Positions 25,694-34,843 of a DNA stretch of 64,000 nucleotides are shown here, in pieces (positions within the stretch are counted from its first letter, which is position 1; every line of letters begins with the position of its first letter). Under the pieces are notes generated by a model that did not search any database, was not told where the DNA came from, and was given only the letters and a program-made list of their open reading frames with translations. This stretch comes from Nonomuraea pusilla (GTDB lineage Bacteria > Actinomycetota > Actinomycetes > Streptosporangiales > Streptosporangiaceae), in NCBI RefSeq assembly GCF_900109355.1, contig NZ_FOBF01000001.1:310001-374000 (forward strand), in the 5' to 3' direction. A program made the position numbers and the translations under genes.

Positions 25694-26206
25694 CGCTCAT
25701 GCTCCCTTCGTCGATTTCGCCTCTACTTGGCGAGAACCAGCAAAGGGGTTACATCCGACATGTCATGGCCAGGTAACCGCCCGGCTCATGGGAGCCGAGC
25801 CTGACGGTGCGAGGCGGGCCGACGGCCTGCTCGCGGTGATGCGGGCGGCCTGCCCTCGTGCAGGACATGGCCGCCGAGCCTGTCGACCAGGCGGCGCGGG
25901 AAGCCGGTGCCACTATCCGCTTCACCAGCCACTGAACCTGACACCCTCGGTAGATCTCCACGTGCCTCATGTGCCTGGAAAGACCATCTCGTTTTGACCT
26001 GCGAGGAGAGGACAAGAACCCCAGATAAGCGGTGGGATGGCCTCGGAGCTGCGCAGATCACCACAACCTGGCCCTGGGAAACGATTATTCTCGCTACGGG
26101 AAGCGATCTTCTAGACATGGGTCAAAGGCCATTTCCGAGTGATCGGGAGCGGCTTTTTGCGTTGCCGAGTGACTAACTGAGTGACTACGCCGGATGGGAG
26201 CCGACG
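25694..26206. other. gene-poor stretch before the Nudix gene
   Basis: I see no convincing gene. It contains the sigma operon promoter region at the left and, at 26074-26115, a GGGAAACGAT/GGGAAGCGATCTTC phrase that recurs at 28960-28998. Short frames here show no family features. Confidence 0.5.
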
Positions 26207-26716
26207 ATGCGGACCCGACGAGGTGCCCGGGTTGTTCTGCTGGACCAGGCCGATCGAGTTCTGATGATCCAGCACCGGGACGATGGCGCCATCGTGGTCC
26301 CGGGGTCTCCGGTCAGGGCGTTGTTCTGGGTCCCCCCGGGCGGTGGGTTGAAGGAGGGTGAGGACTTCCTGCAGGCCGCTCGTAGAGAGTTGCTGGAGGA
26401 GACCGGGCTGACGGAGGCCGAGTGGGGACCATGCCTGTGGACCCTCGATGCGGACGTCCTGTGGCACGGTGAACCTGTGCACATGCACGAACGGTATTTC
26501 CTTGCGCGGATGCGCAGTGCGGAGCCGATCAGCCGTGCTTATCTGGAGCCGGGCGAAGAGCAGGGTATTGCAGATCACCGATGGTGGTCCCTGGGCGAAC
26601 TGGTCGCAGCCGAGAGCACGGAGTCTCTACGACCCGTGGGACTTCCGGAACTGCTGGCCGATGTACTGGCCGTGGGGGGACACCCGTCAGGTGAACCACG
26701 TGCACTGCGCGTTTAG
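26207..26716 (+). CDS. Nudix hydrolase
   Basis: A 169-residue cytosolic pyrophosphohydrolase. The Nudix box runs from about residue 45 to 67: GGGLKEGEDFLQAARREL followed by LEETGL, matching GX5EX7REUXEEXGU. The family cleaves nucleoside diphosphates linked to other groups, such as oxidised nucleotides or coenzymes. Substrate not predictable. It is flanked by decayed mobile DNA. Confidence 0.92.
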   Translation: MRTRRGARVVLLDQADRVLMIQHRDDGAIVVPGSPVRALFWVPPGGGLKEGEDFLQAARRELLEETGLTEAEWGPCLWTLDADVLWHGEPVHMHERYFLARMRSAEPISRAYLEPGEEQGIADHRWWSLGELVAAESTESLRPVGLPELLADVLAVGGHPSGEPRALRV

Positions 26717-26814
26717 CAGGTCGTCCATTGGACTCACCCAGGACGAAGGCCGCTCCTGGGTGGTGGAAGCGGCCCTTTTCGCTGCCACATGACCAACTGG
26801 GCGGGCTGTCCGTC

Positions 26815-26900
26815 ACCGGTGGTGGTGCGGTAGCCGACCAGGCGTGAGATGGCTTCGATGGGCACGCCGGAGCCGGAGAGCAGCGCGGTCTGGGTGGGTG
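26815..26900 (-). pseudogene. tyrosine recombinase C-terminal fragment
   Basis: The minus strand reads TALLSGSGVPIEAISRLVGY then RTTT, the helix leading to the catalytic tyrosine region of actinobacterial phage integrases (LLS-SGVPIEEISRLVGH). The sequence goes astray immediately after. No catalytic Tyr follows in frame. Confidence 0.6.
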
Positions 26901-26957
26901 TCGGTGTTGCCGAGGTCCCAGGCGGCGCGTCGGGGTCAGGCGGGCCTTCGAAAGCGC

Positions 26958-27091
26958 TCAAGGCATCAGTTTGGTCAGCCGGCCCAGCAGCCCGTTCTCA
27001 CCGACCAGTTCCATCCCGTCGGCGCGGGCCTGCTCGACCAGCTCCCTGCCGGAGTCCTTGGGCTCTGTACGCGCCACGGCGGCATCCTCCA
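26958..27091 (-). pseudogene. IS256-type transposase N-terminal fragment
   Basis: The minus strand reads DSGRELVEQARADGMELVGE then NGLLGRLTKLMP and stops. This matches the start of IS256/Mutator-family transposases, where LTK is normally followed by a long catalytic domain. It is a truncated relic. Confidence 0.6.
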
Positions 27092-27109
27092 GGTCGATCT
27101 CCGTCGATG

Positions 27110-27231
27110 CCTGGTCCTCCTTTCATCAGCGGCGATGATGCCGCGGGCGGCGCGGGCGGCCAGCCGTCGCCCTTGGCGTTGAGGAACAGGACCGGGTTGT
27201 GGCCGGCGTGAGGCCAGGTGGGGCGCGACAA
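27110..27231 (-). pseudogene. tyrosine recombinase core fragment
   Basis: The minus strand reads RPTWPHAGHNPVLFLNAKG, then in another frame RRLAARAARGIIAADE. This is the segment before the catalytic HXXR of XerC-like recombinases. Disrupted by a frameshift and without the catalytic part. Confidence 0.55.
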
Positions 27232-27568
27232 GTGGCCGATCTGGGAGCGCGAGTTCGGCCGGACTGAACATCACCGTCCTGCTGCCGGAGCACGCCATGG
27301 ACGTCTGAGACCGCCTGCTCGTCCTGAGGCGTTCACGGGAGCGGATGACCAGGCGGAACAGGAGCGTCCAAAGACCGCCTCTCACGCGAGGAGTGATCGT
27401 TTCCCGGAATCGCCGGGCGCAGTCAGGCCATCGTCCGGACGCCGGGGAGCGATCTCAAGAGGGCCTGGCTTGCCAAGTCATCCAGCTCGTGAAGACCCCG
27501 ATGGGGCTCGTGCGATGGCGTTCAAGTGCTGATTCGGATTTGACCCTGACGTTGCGTCAGGGCCCACG

Positions 27569-28084
27569 ATGAATCACATGGCCGACTACTACGAGGCATT
27601 CGAGATCAGTCCTGTCCCTCCGCCCGGGCCCGACGCGACGCCACCGGAGATCTACCGGGGAATCTACGGCATGCCGTTGTTCGTGAGGGTGCCGACGCCG
27701 GACCTGGCCGCATCCGTAAATTTCTGGACCCGCGGGCTCGGATTCATCGACCTGTTCACCGTCCCGGGCCAGGTCACACACCTTCGACGGTGGGCGTTCC
27801 AAGACGTCCTGCTCGTCCCGACCGACGCCCTGCCGGCCCCCGCAACGGTGAGCATCGGCGTCAGTTGCGTTCTGAGCCAGGTTGATGAGATCGCGCAGGC
27901 GTGCACCGCGCTGGTGCCCGGATGCACGACGGGACCGCGACAGACGCCATGGAACACCGTGGAACTGGAGGTCATCACGCCGGAGAACGCCTGCGTGATC
28001 ATGACAGCGGCTCGCCCCCTTGACCTCGACAGTGCCGAGGCACGCTACCTCGAAGCAAACGGCTTCACGCTTCCCAAGGGGTGA
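27569..28084 (+). CDS. VOC-superfamily (glyoxalase-like) protein
   Basis: A 171-residue cytosolic protein with one VOC beta-alpha-beta module from about residue 38 (VRVPTPDLAASVNFWTRGLG) to 150. Such proteins act as dioxygenases, lyases or drug-binding resistance proteins. It overlaps the MerR-type gene by four bases, so it may be a drug-binding protein controlled by or paired with it. The ATG at 27569 is followed by another at 27578. Confidence 0.82.
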   Translation: MNHMADYYEAFEISPVPPPGPDATPPEIYRGIYGMPLFVRVPTPDLAASVNFWTRGLGFIDLFTVPGQVTHLRRWAFQDVLLVPTDALPAPATVSIGVSCVLSQVDEIAQACTALVPGCTTGPRQTPWNTVELEVITPENACVIMTAARPLDLDSAEARYLEANGFTLPKG

Positions 28085-28953
28085 AACCGGGAGGTCAGAC
28101 GCGCATGTCAGACGCGCATGTCAGACTCGACGGCGTGACCGACACCGCGATGGACGATGCCGCGGAACCCGGCGGGCTGACCGTCGGGGCTGCGGCACTG
28201 CACGTGGACGTCACCGTCCGTACCCTCCATCATTGGGACAGGGTCGGGCTCGTCCGCCCGTCCGGGCGAACCGCCAGCGGTTACCGGCTCTACTCCGCGG
28301 CCGACATCGCACGCATCCACCGGGTGCTCATCTACCGCGAGCTCGGTCTGTCGCTCGACGACATCGGTGAACTTCTCGATGCTCCGACGAGCGACATGAC
28401 CGTGCCGCTGAGACAACAGCGCGCCCAACTCCTCGATCGCATCTCCCGCTTGCAAGCAATGGTCGACGCGGTCGATCGCATGATCGAAGCAGTGCGCGCC
28501 GGCATCCTGCTCTCCCCGGAGGAACAAGTCGCGATCTTCGGGCAGCGCTGGCAGCCGTCACTGATCGTGGGCGCACGTGAACGGTGGGGCGACACAGCTC
28601 AATGGGCGCAGTACGCCGAGCGCGCCGCGGGCAGGACCCCCGAGGACTGGCAGCAGATCGCCGACAACATCACCGTGTTCGAGCACGACCTGGCAGCAGC
28701 CAAGCGCGCCGGCGTCAGGCCAGGCAGCGCCGAAGCCAACGCCCTGGCGGAACGACACAGGGCCTCCATGGACGCGTACTTCGACTGCACCCTTTCGATG
28801 CAGGTCTGCCTGGGAAGGAAGTACGCCGCCGATCCTGGCTTCACGGCCTACTACGACGCAATCGAGCCGGGCCTGACCATCTGGCTGCGTGACATCATCG
28901 ACGCCAATGCCCGCGATCGAGGCATCGACCCGGATTCGGCGACCTGGACCTGA
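28081..28953 (+). CDS. MerR-family regulator with TipAS-like ligand domain
   Basis: A 290-residue regulator. Residues 32-100 are the MerR winged helix (LTVGAAALHVDVTVRTLHHW, GYRLYSAADIARIHRVLIY), and 105-145 a dimer coiled coil. Residues 150-285 resemble the TipAS antibiotic-recognition domain. TipAL-type proteins bind thiopeptides and activate transcription. GTG at 28081 overlaps the VOC stop; ATG at 28105 is an alternative. A multidrug-sensing role is inferred. Confidence 0.88.
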   Translation: MKPGGQTRMSDAHVRLDGVTDTAMDDAAEPGGLTVGAAALHVDVTVRTLHHWDRVGLVRPSGRTASGYRLYSAADIARIHRVLIYRELGLSLDDIGELLDAPTSDMTVPLRQQRAQLLDRISRLQAMVDAVDRMIEAVRAGILLSPEEQVAIFGQRWQPSLIVGARERWGDTAQWAQYAERAAGRTPEDWQQIADNITVFEHDLAAAKRAGVRPGSAEANALAERHRASMDAYFDCTLSMQVCLGRKYAADPGFTAYYDAIEPGLTIWLRDIIDANARDRGIDPDSATWT

Positions 28954-29045
28954 CACCTGCCGGGAAACGATCAACGTTCGCACGGGAAGCGATCTTCAGG
29001 CTCGCCCGCTCCGCGAGGTGATCGGCTCTCGTGAACACCCCACCG

Positions 29046-29290
29046 GGGGCCGTTCTTGAAACGGCTGGACTGAAGTTGACGGGACCGTCTGATCGTGAGA
29101 TCAGGCGGGATCTTGTCGTTTCGGGGGTTTCTGAATCGGGTTCGCCTTGGTTGGGGACCGCGGGGCGGGTGTCTGGGAAGGCCCGGACGGTGTCAGGTCG
29201 CCGGTGGAGGACCGAGATCCGGCCGTTGGGCATGGCGAAGCCGACGGTGAGCGAGGCTCTGCGGCGGGGTGGTGGCCTGCTCTGGCCTGC
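29046..29290. repeat. 245-bp dispersed repeat, copy B
   Basis: Same orientation as copy A at 23873-24116. The hairpin at its start is shorter than in copy A. Here the minus-strand frame joins directly to the transposase-like remnant at 29260-29580, which shows what the repeat once belonged to. Confidence 0.8.
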
Positions 29291-29580
29291 GGGGGCGCCA
29301 CTGATCGAGGAAGTGGTCGTTGGCGACCGCGACGAGCAACGCGCCCAGGATGTGGGCGAGTCGGTTCTCGGGTCGCCGAGATCAAGGTGGTGTCCCTTGA
29401 GCCTGCCGTTGTGGCCCTCGGTGTTGGCTCGGACGGACTTGTAGGTGCCGATCCAGGCAGGACCGAGGTAGGCCACGTCCTGGCGGAACTTGTCGAGGTG
29501 GCCGAGGTCGTCCTCGCGGACGGTGAGGGTGTGCTGGTGGCAGATCCTCGGCAGTTCGCCGGCCTTCAGGTCGGGCTGTG
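29260..29580 (-). pseudogene. transposase-like remnant associated with repeat B
   Basis: The minus strand encodes LTVREDDLGHLDKFRQDVAY followed by the ANTEGHNGRLKGHHLDLGDP segment, then a frameshift into GALLVAVANDHFLDQW. The NTEG-N---K pattern followed by a hydrophobic helix resembles the C-terminal part of DDE transposases. The frame is broken, so it is a relic. Exact family not identified. Confidence 0.5.
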
Positions 29581-29943
29581 GGGGTCACAGCAGCAGGCGC
29601 CTCCCCATCGCTGACCTGCCCCCGCTTCGACCGCCTCCACCAGCGCGGACCGGCCGGCCCGCCACGATCGACCTCACCGACACCCGGCAACGAGCCGCTC
29701 ACCCAGCGGCCGAACCATGGTGCCGCCTGTGCTTGGATCCGCTCTGCAAGGGGAGCTCCGCGCCTCGCTGGGCCGCTCCGAGAGGGCGGCCCTCCCGGAG
29801 GGCACGACGGGCGGGGCGGCGATCGTGAAGAAGTACGGTGAGCCGTGGATCCGGGTCTCCTACCTTGCCGGCGGCTGGGGCGAAGACGGAAGACCTTACG
29901 GACAGTGAGGACATGGCTGCGGGAACGAAGCAAGGGGCAGGAC

Positions 29944-30534
29944 ATGATCTACCGGACACGACGGCGAGTACTACGGCACTCCCCGATGGCCGACGAAATC
30001 AACGAGTTGGCGCAGTCGTACGGCTGGCCTGTCGTGTACGAAGCCGACCGGAACTTCGACCGTGGCAAGGGTCGCGAGGTGAATTGGGGGGTGACGCGGG
30101 ACGTGGTGCTCGGCTACCTAGAGGGTCACATCTCCAACGACTGCTGCATCGTCGCCGTCGGCAAGGACTCCGGGCTCGCCGAGCGGGTCATCCGGCAAAT
30201 GGATGACGACCTGGAGGGTGAAATCGAGAGCGTCGCCGAATTGCTGGCAGCGATTCAGGACGCCGAGGATCCGCGCCACCTCGCCCAGTCCCTGGTACGA
30301 GCCGCGTTCGGGGCGCCGCGCGAGTTCGACCAGGAATTCTTCACCGCCTTCGCCAAGGCTGCCCGTGAACATGGCGAATACCGGGTTCGGGACATCGCCG
30401 TCTCGTCCGTCGTCTACATCGAGTGGCCGGAATTCAAGCCGTTGCTGGAAGGGATCCAGGCACACGACTCCGAGGAGCAGGTGCGAGCCAGGGCCGCCAT
30501 CGTCCTCAACGCGTACGCGGTGGCCGGCATGTAG
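29944..30534 (+). CDS. hypothetical protein, possibly alpha-helical repeat
   Basis: A 196-residue protein of unrecognised family, started at ATG 29944 after GGGGCAGG. The C-terminal half is helical and ends with an EQVRARAAIVLNAYAV segment that looks like a HEAT repeat. Many small HEAT-like proteins of this kind in actinobacteria are immunity or partner proteins, but nothing here shows that directly. It lies alone between decayed transposase sequence and a gene-poor stretch. Confidence 0.65.
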   Translation: MIYRTRRRVLRHSPMADEINELAQSYGWPVVYEADRNFDRGKGREVNWGVTRDVVLGYLEGHISNDCCIVAVGKDSGLAERVIRQMDDDLEGEIESVAELLAAIQDAEDPRHLAQSLVRAAFGAPREFDQEFFTAFAKAAREHGEYRVRDIAVSSVVYIEWPEFKPLLEGIQAHDSEEQVRARAAIVLNAYAVAGM

Positions 30535-31144
30535 CCGCCTGGGCGTGGGGCCAGTGTGGTGGGCCTGCAGCGCCCTGCTCTTACGGGGCCACCCGCTCAC
30601 TCCCCTCCCAAGCCGGGGCGTTGCCGTTCACGCCCGGGGCGATCGCGTGGGCGCCGTCCTCGCAGCGCACCGGCCACCCGTCGGCAGCCGGCCGTAGCAG
30701 CCGCGACCGCATCGACTTGACCTTCCCTCGATCGTCCCGCTGGTCCAGCGCTACCACCACATCCCGGACCCGCATCGGCCGCTGAGCAGTGGCCGGCGGC
30801 GCCACCGTCTGTCGGCGAACCCCGCAGCGGCGGCAGCGTCACCGCCTCGATGGACCCCTCTCGTTTTGCGCTGGATCGCCCTGCACGGCCTTCGCCTCGC
30901 GCTCGTCGTCGCGGGCGGACAGGGCCAGGGCTGTTTCGCGGGTGATGGACAGAGGCCGTGGTGCTTCCTCCGCCACGGCAAGTTGTCCGCGCAGAGTTCT
31001 GGCAGCCATCACCGTGAACAAGATCAACACTTTTATCCAGCTGCTCTCGCGCTCAGTCGCCTGCCAGCACCGCTACGGAGCAGGCGAAGGGGGACATCGT
31101 CGCCGCCAAGGAGGTTGAGGCGCCGGGGCGTGGCGGTGTGCGGA
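30535..31144. other. gene-poor stretch
   Basis: I see no supportable gene. The longest frames on either strand are low-complexity and change identity without family motifs. Probably decayed accessory DNA. Confidence 0.45.
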
Positions 31145-31483
31145 TCAGTCGTCGAATTCGAAACCCGCGGCCTCGGCCGCGGCGACAAGCGCGCGCACCC
31201 GGTCGCCATCCGTGGCGACCGCGCTCATCAGCTCGCCCAGATGCCGCAGTTCCTCTTGATCGGTGCCGTAGGCGCAGAACATGCCGCCCTCCGAGTCGTA
31301 CTGGAATCGTGCCTCGAGCGACGGTGCCTCCGTGCTCACGAGGAAACGCGCGACGCCTTCCCAGAAGTATCCGTTCGGCTCGTGACCGGACTCCTCGATA
31401 AGTTCGTCCACCTGGGTCGTTCCCGCGTCCAGCAGCAGTGAGAACTTCCCGGACGCGGTTTCGAGCAATCTCATCGGGCTCAT
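31145..31483 (-). CDS. Imm51-type immunity protein (orphan)
   Basis: A 112-residue cytosolic protein resembling the Imm51 family of polymorphic-toxin immunity proteins, with EPNGYFWEGVARFL in the middle, then SEGGMFCAYGTDQEELRHLG and a helical C-terminus. No toxin gene is adjacent, so it is an orphan immunity gene, possibly protecting against siblings' toxins. Family assigned from recognised motifs, without a search. Confidence 0.7.
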   Translation of the reverse strand: MSPMRLLETASGKFSLLLDAGTTQVDELIEESGHEPNGYFWEGVARFLVSTEAPSLEARFQYDSEGGMFCAYGTDQEELRHLGELMSAVATDGDRVRALVAAAEAAGFEFDD

Positions 31484-31627
31484 TCAGAGGATCGTCGCAG
31501 TCTCGGCGAGTGCTGGCAACCTCGGAAACCGCCTATTCCGAGGCAGTCGCGGAGTCGTCGAACGCGAGAAAGCGACCGCGGCCTGACGCGCGGTGTTGAG
31601 CAGAGACACACCGTGAGAGAGGCAGCT

Positions 31628-32040
31628 ATGGAGCAAGGGGCCCGCGACGAGCTCATCAGTTGGCTGGCCGAGGCGATCAGGTCAATCACGACCGTGCACC
31701 CGCTGCGGGTCGCCATCGACGGGCCGCCCGCCGCCGGCAAGACCATGCTGGCCGACGAGCTCGCCGTCGTCCTGCGGGCCCAGGACCGCGACGTCATCCG
31801 CGCGACCATCGACGACTTCCTCTTCCCCCGTGCACAGCGCTGCCGACGCGGCCAGTACTCGGCCGAAGGCTGCTACTTCGACGCCCACGACCACTCCGCG
31901 CTGTGCAGGGTCCTGCTCGATCCGGTGGGCCCAGGCGGAGACCGAAGGTTCCAACACGCGGTCTACGACGGAGACACCGACATCCCGTCGTCCCCGCCGG
32001 CGCCCAGAACTCATCGACCGGCAGGGAGGCTGGGTGTGGC
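31628..32040 (+). pseudogene. truncated uridine-kinase-like P-loop protein
   Basis: Residues 1-118 read as the N-terminal half of a uridine-kinase-like protein: P-loop GPPAAGKT, then TIDDFLFPRAQR and the AEGCYFDAHDH segment. After YDGDTDIP the family would continue through a VLLFDGVFLL strand to RPELID; here RPELIDR appears in another frame right after, so a deletion has removed the strand and shifted the frame. The open frame runs on to 32161 with unrelated sequence. Probably not functional. Confidence 0.65.
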
Positions 32041-32384
32041 CAGGGGGTTGAGGGTGGTGATGGCGTTGGCGCCGATGCGTTTGTGCGGGTGTCGAGGACG
32101 AGGCCGAGCGCCGGTTGCGGGAAGGTGCCGGGTGCCGGCCGGGTGCGGGCGGCGACGGTGAGGGTGGCGCTGCAGCCGCATTCGGGTGGGTCGTTCCCGG
32201 CCGAGTGGTGCCAGCCCGCCACGCGCCCTGGGCGCCAGGTGAGGACGGGCGAGTGTCCGTCCGGAGGCGCCAGGACTGCCGGGCCCTACGACCCCGGTCG
32301 CAGACCGGTCGCGAGAGGTCATACCGAGGTCGCGCACAGCTCTCCACATTGCGGCCGTTGTCCGGCTGAGGTCACTCCGCCACG
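32041..32384. other. decayed sequence between truncated kinase and hydrolase
   Basis: No gene supported. Minus-strand phrases such as HKRIGANAITTLNPLATPSL are reminiscent of coding sequence but shift frame. Confidence 0.4.
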
Positions 32385-33824
32385 GTGATCAACATGACTG
32401 TGACCGTGTTCTTCGGCCTGTCCCTCGCAGAGCTCTCGGCCTTGGCGGCCGCCGTCGTGCTGGTGGTGGCCCGCTGGTTGCCGCCCGGCGCACGCCGGCC
32501 CTCGACGTGGGCTGGTGCGGCAGCCCTCGCGGTGTCCGCGATCGTGCTGGCCGTGATCGGGATCCGCTGGCAGCTCATACCCGTCCTCGCGGGCGGGGCC
32601 GTCGCGCTGACGTTCGCCGTTCCCTCCCTGCCGAGGCGGCGTGCCGGACGGCCCGCACGGCGGGCTCGGTGGTGGCTGGCCCTGCCGGGGTCGGCGGCAT
32701 GTCTGGCTCTGATTCTCGCGGGCGCGGCGGCGGCGTGGGCGCTACCCCGGCCCGAGTTCCCCACGCCATCGGGCGCGCACGCCGTCGGCACCACCGTCGT
32801 GCAGTGGACCGACCCCGACCGAGCGGAAACCGCCACGTCCCGGGCCGATGACAAGCGGACGGTCGTCGTCCAGCTCTGGTATCCCGCGCAGCCCGATCCT
32901 GCCGCCCGGCGGGCGTGGTACTCGGGCCGTACGGCGCAGGAGGCACGGCTCGTCGCCCGCGGCGAGGCCGACTATCTCGGCCTTCCGAGCTTCATCCTCG
33001 ACGAGGCGGCACGCGCCCGCACGCGCTCAGCGCCTGACACCCCGGTGGCCGCCGGAGGCGGCCGGTTCCCCGTGGTCCTGTTCTCGCCCGGGCTCGGAGG
33101 TGTGCGCACCCAAAGCACCGCCTGGGCCGAGGAACTGGCCAGCCGCGGCTACGTCGTGGCGGCCCTCGACCACCCGTACGACTCAGCCGTCGTCACTCTT
33201 ACCGACGGCCGGACGATCCGCACCCGGGTCGCGTCCACCGGCGACCAGGCGGAGGACAACAGGCGCGCGGCCGGGTGGACCGCGGTCAGGGCCGCCGACC
33301 TCAGCTTCGTCCTCACCCAGCTCGGCCGCCTGGACCGCGGTGAGATCCCGGGCCTCCTGACCGGGCGGCTCGACATCCACCGGGCCGCGGCGACCGGCCA
33401 CTCCCTCGGGGGCGCCGCCGCCCTGCAGGCCGCCCGCCAGGACCCCCGGTTCGCAGCCGTCATCGACTTGGACGGCTTCCCGCGAGACCCCGTACCGCAA
33501 CCGTTCAACCAGCCCGTGCTCGCGCTCACCCACGACGTGAAGCCGGGCGAGGAGCCGGACTACATCCCTCGCCTCACGCGGGTGCTCCAGCTCAGCACAG
33601 CGACGAGCTACCGGCTCACCGTCCCGGGTTCGGCACACCTCACCTTCACCGACGCGCCGCTCTTCCTGCCGCCGCTGCCCACGCTCGTCGGCTCCCTCGG
33701 CCGGACCGCCGGGCCACGTATCACCGCGGCGGCCACCGTCGCCTTCCTCGACGCCGTACTCCGCGGCAAGTCCGGCGACCTGGCCGCAGCCCTGTCCAGG
33801 TACGGCCACCTGACCGTCCTGTAG
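32385..33824 (+). CDS. membrane-anchored alpha/beta hydrolase (PAF-acetylhydrolase-like)
   Basis: A 479-residue protein. Three or four membrane helices fill residues 1-125, and the rest is an alpha/beta-hydrolase of the platelet-activating-factor acetylhydrolase/dienelactone hydrolase type. The nucleophile is in GHSLGG (about residue 345), the acid is probably Asp in VIDLDG, and the His in GSAHLTFTD. It likely cleaves esters outside the membrane. ATG at 32394 is an equally possible start. Confidence 0.85.
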   Translation: MINMTVTVFFGLSLAELSALAAAVVLVVARWLPPGARRPSTWAGAAALAVSAIVLAVIGIRWQLIPVLAGGAVALTFAVPSLPRRRAGRPARRARWWLALPGSAACLALILAGAAAAWALPRPEFPTPSGAHAVGTTVVQWTDPDRAETATSRADDKRTVVVQLWYPAQPDPAARRAWYSGRTAQEARLVARGEADYLGLPSFILDEAARARTRSAPDTPVAAGGGRFPVVLFSPGLGGVRTQSTAWAEELASRGYVVAALDHPYDSAVVTLTDGRTIRTRVASTGDQAEDNRRAAGWTAVRAADLSFVLTQLGRLDRGEIPGLLTGRLDIHRAAATGHSLGGAAALQAARQDPRFAAVIDLDGFPRDPVPQPFNQPVLALTHDVKPGEEPDYIPRLTRVLQLSTATSYRLTVPGSAHLTFTDAPLFLPPLPTLVGSLGRTAGPRITAAATVAFLDAVLRGKSGDLAAALSRYGHLTVL

Positions 33825-34009
33825 GCGGGCACGTACGGGTCGTGGCCATTCCGGGGCCCGAGATCTCCCGCTGCGACGCGGTATCGGCGAAGATCTTCTC
33901 GCGGCCCGCCGCGTCCAGCGCGTCGGCCTGACCGGCCAGCCCGACAACTCCACACTGTGAATCCAGGTAGGTCAGCGGGGAACGGGCCTCTCTCACGGCC
34001 CTCCACTTA

Positions 34010-34651
34010 CTAGTACGGTCCCACTCCCGGGATCAGCACAACAGCCGGTACCAAGAAGTGGGCGATGGGTACGAGCACGAGAGATGCCACTATCAGTAAG
34101 GTTTTGTTGACTGGTCTAGCCCGAGCGACGCCGAACCCGAGGCCCGCAACGGTCACGAGCGTCGCGAAGACCACGACCATGGCGGCCGGGATGCAGCCAT
34201 GGTGCCAGAGCACGGGGTCGACGATCAGCCTGCCGCCGTTGTCGGTCATGCCAGGTGAAGCCGCGAACTCGCGCAGGAGGGGAGCCGCCCTCCACGATGC
34301 CGCCGCCAGGCCTGCCAGGCCCAGCCCGGCCCCCGCGAGGACCGCTGTGGCGAGGCCCGTCCGCCATGTCTTGTCCCTGGCCCATCGTGCGGCCAGCAGG
34401 CCGGCCGGCAGCGCGCACATGTGCCCGACCGCACTGCCGGAGGTGTAGGCCAGGACGGCGGCAGTACGCCACTTCGCTACCACTTGGTCATCGGGCTGCG
34501 CGTCGGGCCACATGCTTTGCCCCACATCGAGATTGAGGGCTACGAGCAGGACGGCCGCGTTACCAGTCACCGCGATCAAGGCCACGTACGCGGCGACGTA
34601 CCAGGCCTTGCCCCACCGACTGGCCGACGAAGTCTGCGTCACGCCGCCCAT
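34010..34651 (-). CDS. hypothetical polytopic membrane protein
   Basis: A 213-residue protein with about five membrane helices (near 18-40, 65-90, 95-120, 150-175 and 182-208) and no family I recognise. The loop between helices 1 and 2 is acidic. It lies alone; role unknown. Confidence 0.7.
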   Translation of the reverse strand: MGGVTQTSSASRWGKAWYVAAYVALIAVTGNAAVLLVALNLDVGQSMWPDAQPDDQVVAKWRTAAVLAYTSGSAVGHMCALPAGLLAARWARDKTWRTGLATAVLAGAGLGLAGLAAASWRAAPLLREFAASPGMTDNGGRLIVDPVLWHHGCIPAAMVVVFATLVTVAGLGFGVARARPVNKTLLIVASLVLVPIAHFLVPAVVLIPGVGPY

Positions 34652-34762
34652 CGTGCCCGATCACGGTGGATTTCTCCGCGTTCCGTCCAGAAGTGCCCGC
34701 CCCCGTCGGTGCCGCACCAGCGCCACAGCCGGAAACGATCAGCCGCCTCTTCGCTGTTCAGG

Positions 34763-34808
34763 GGCCATGCTGGTCGTCAGTGATCAGGGCCGGTGGGGAA
34801 CGCCCTCG
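34763..34808. repeat. 46-bp direct repeat, left copy
   Basis: Begins GGCCATGCTGGTCGTC and matches 36423-36468 at 39 of 46 positions in the same orientation. The two copies enclose the PEBP and XRE genes. Confidence 0.75.
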
Positions 34809-34843
34809 GATCGCGACGCCTTGACGCTGACTGTTCGCGATCC

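Noticed and set aside
30839..31030. A 63-codon minus frame with TVMAARTLRGQLAVAEE
   Set aside because: No ribosome binding site, no family resemblance and poor context.
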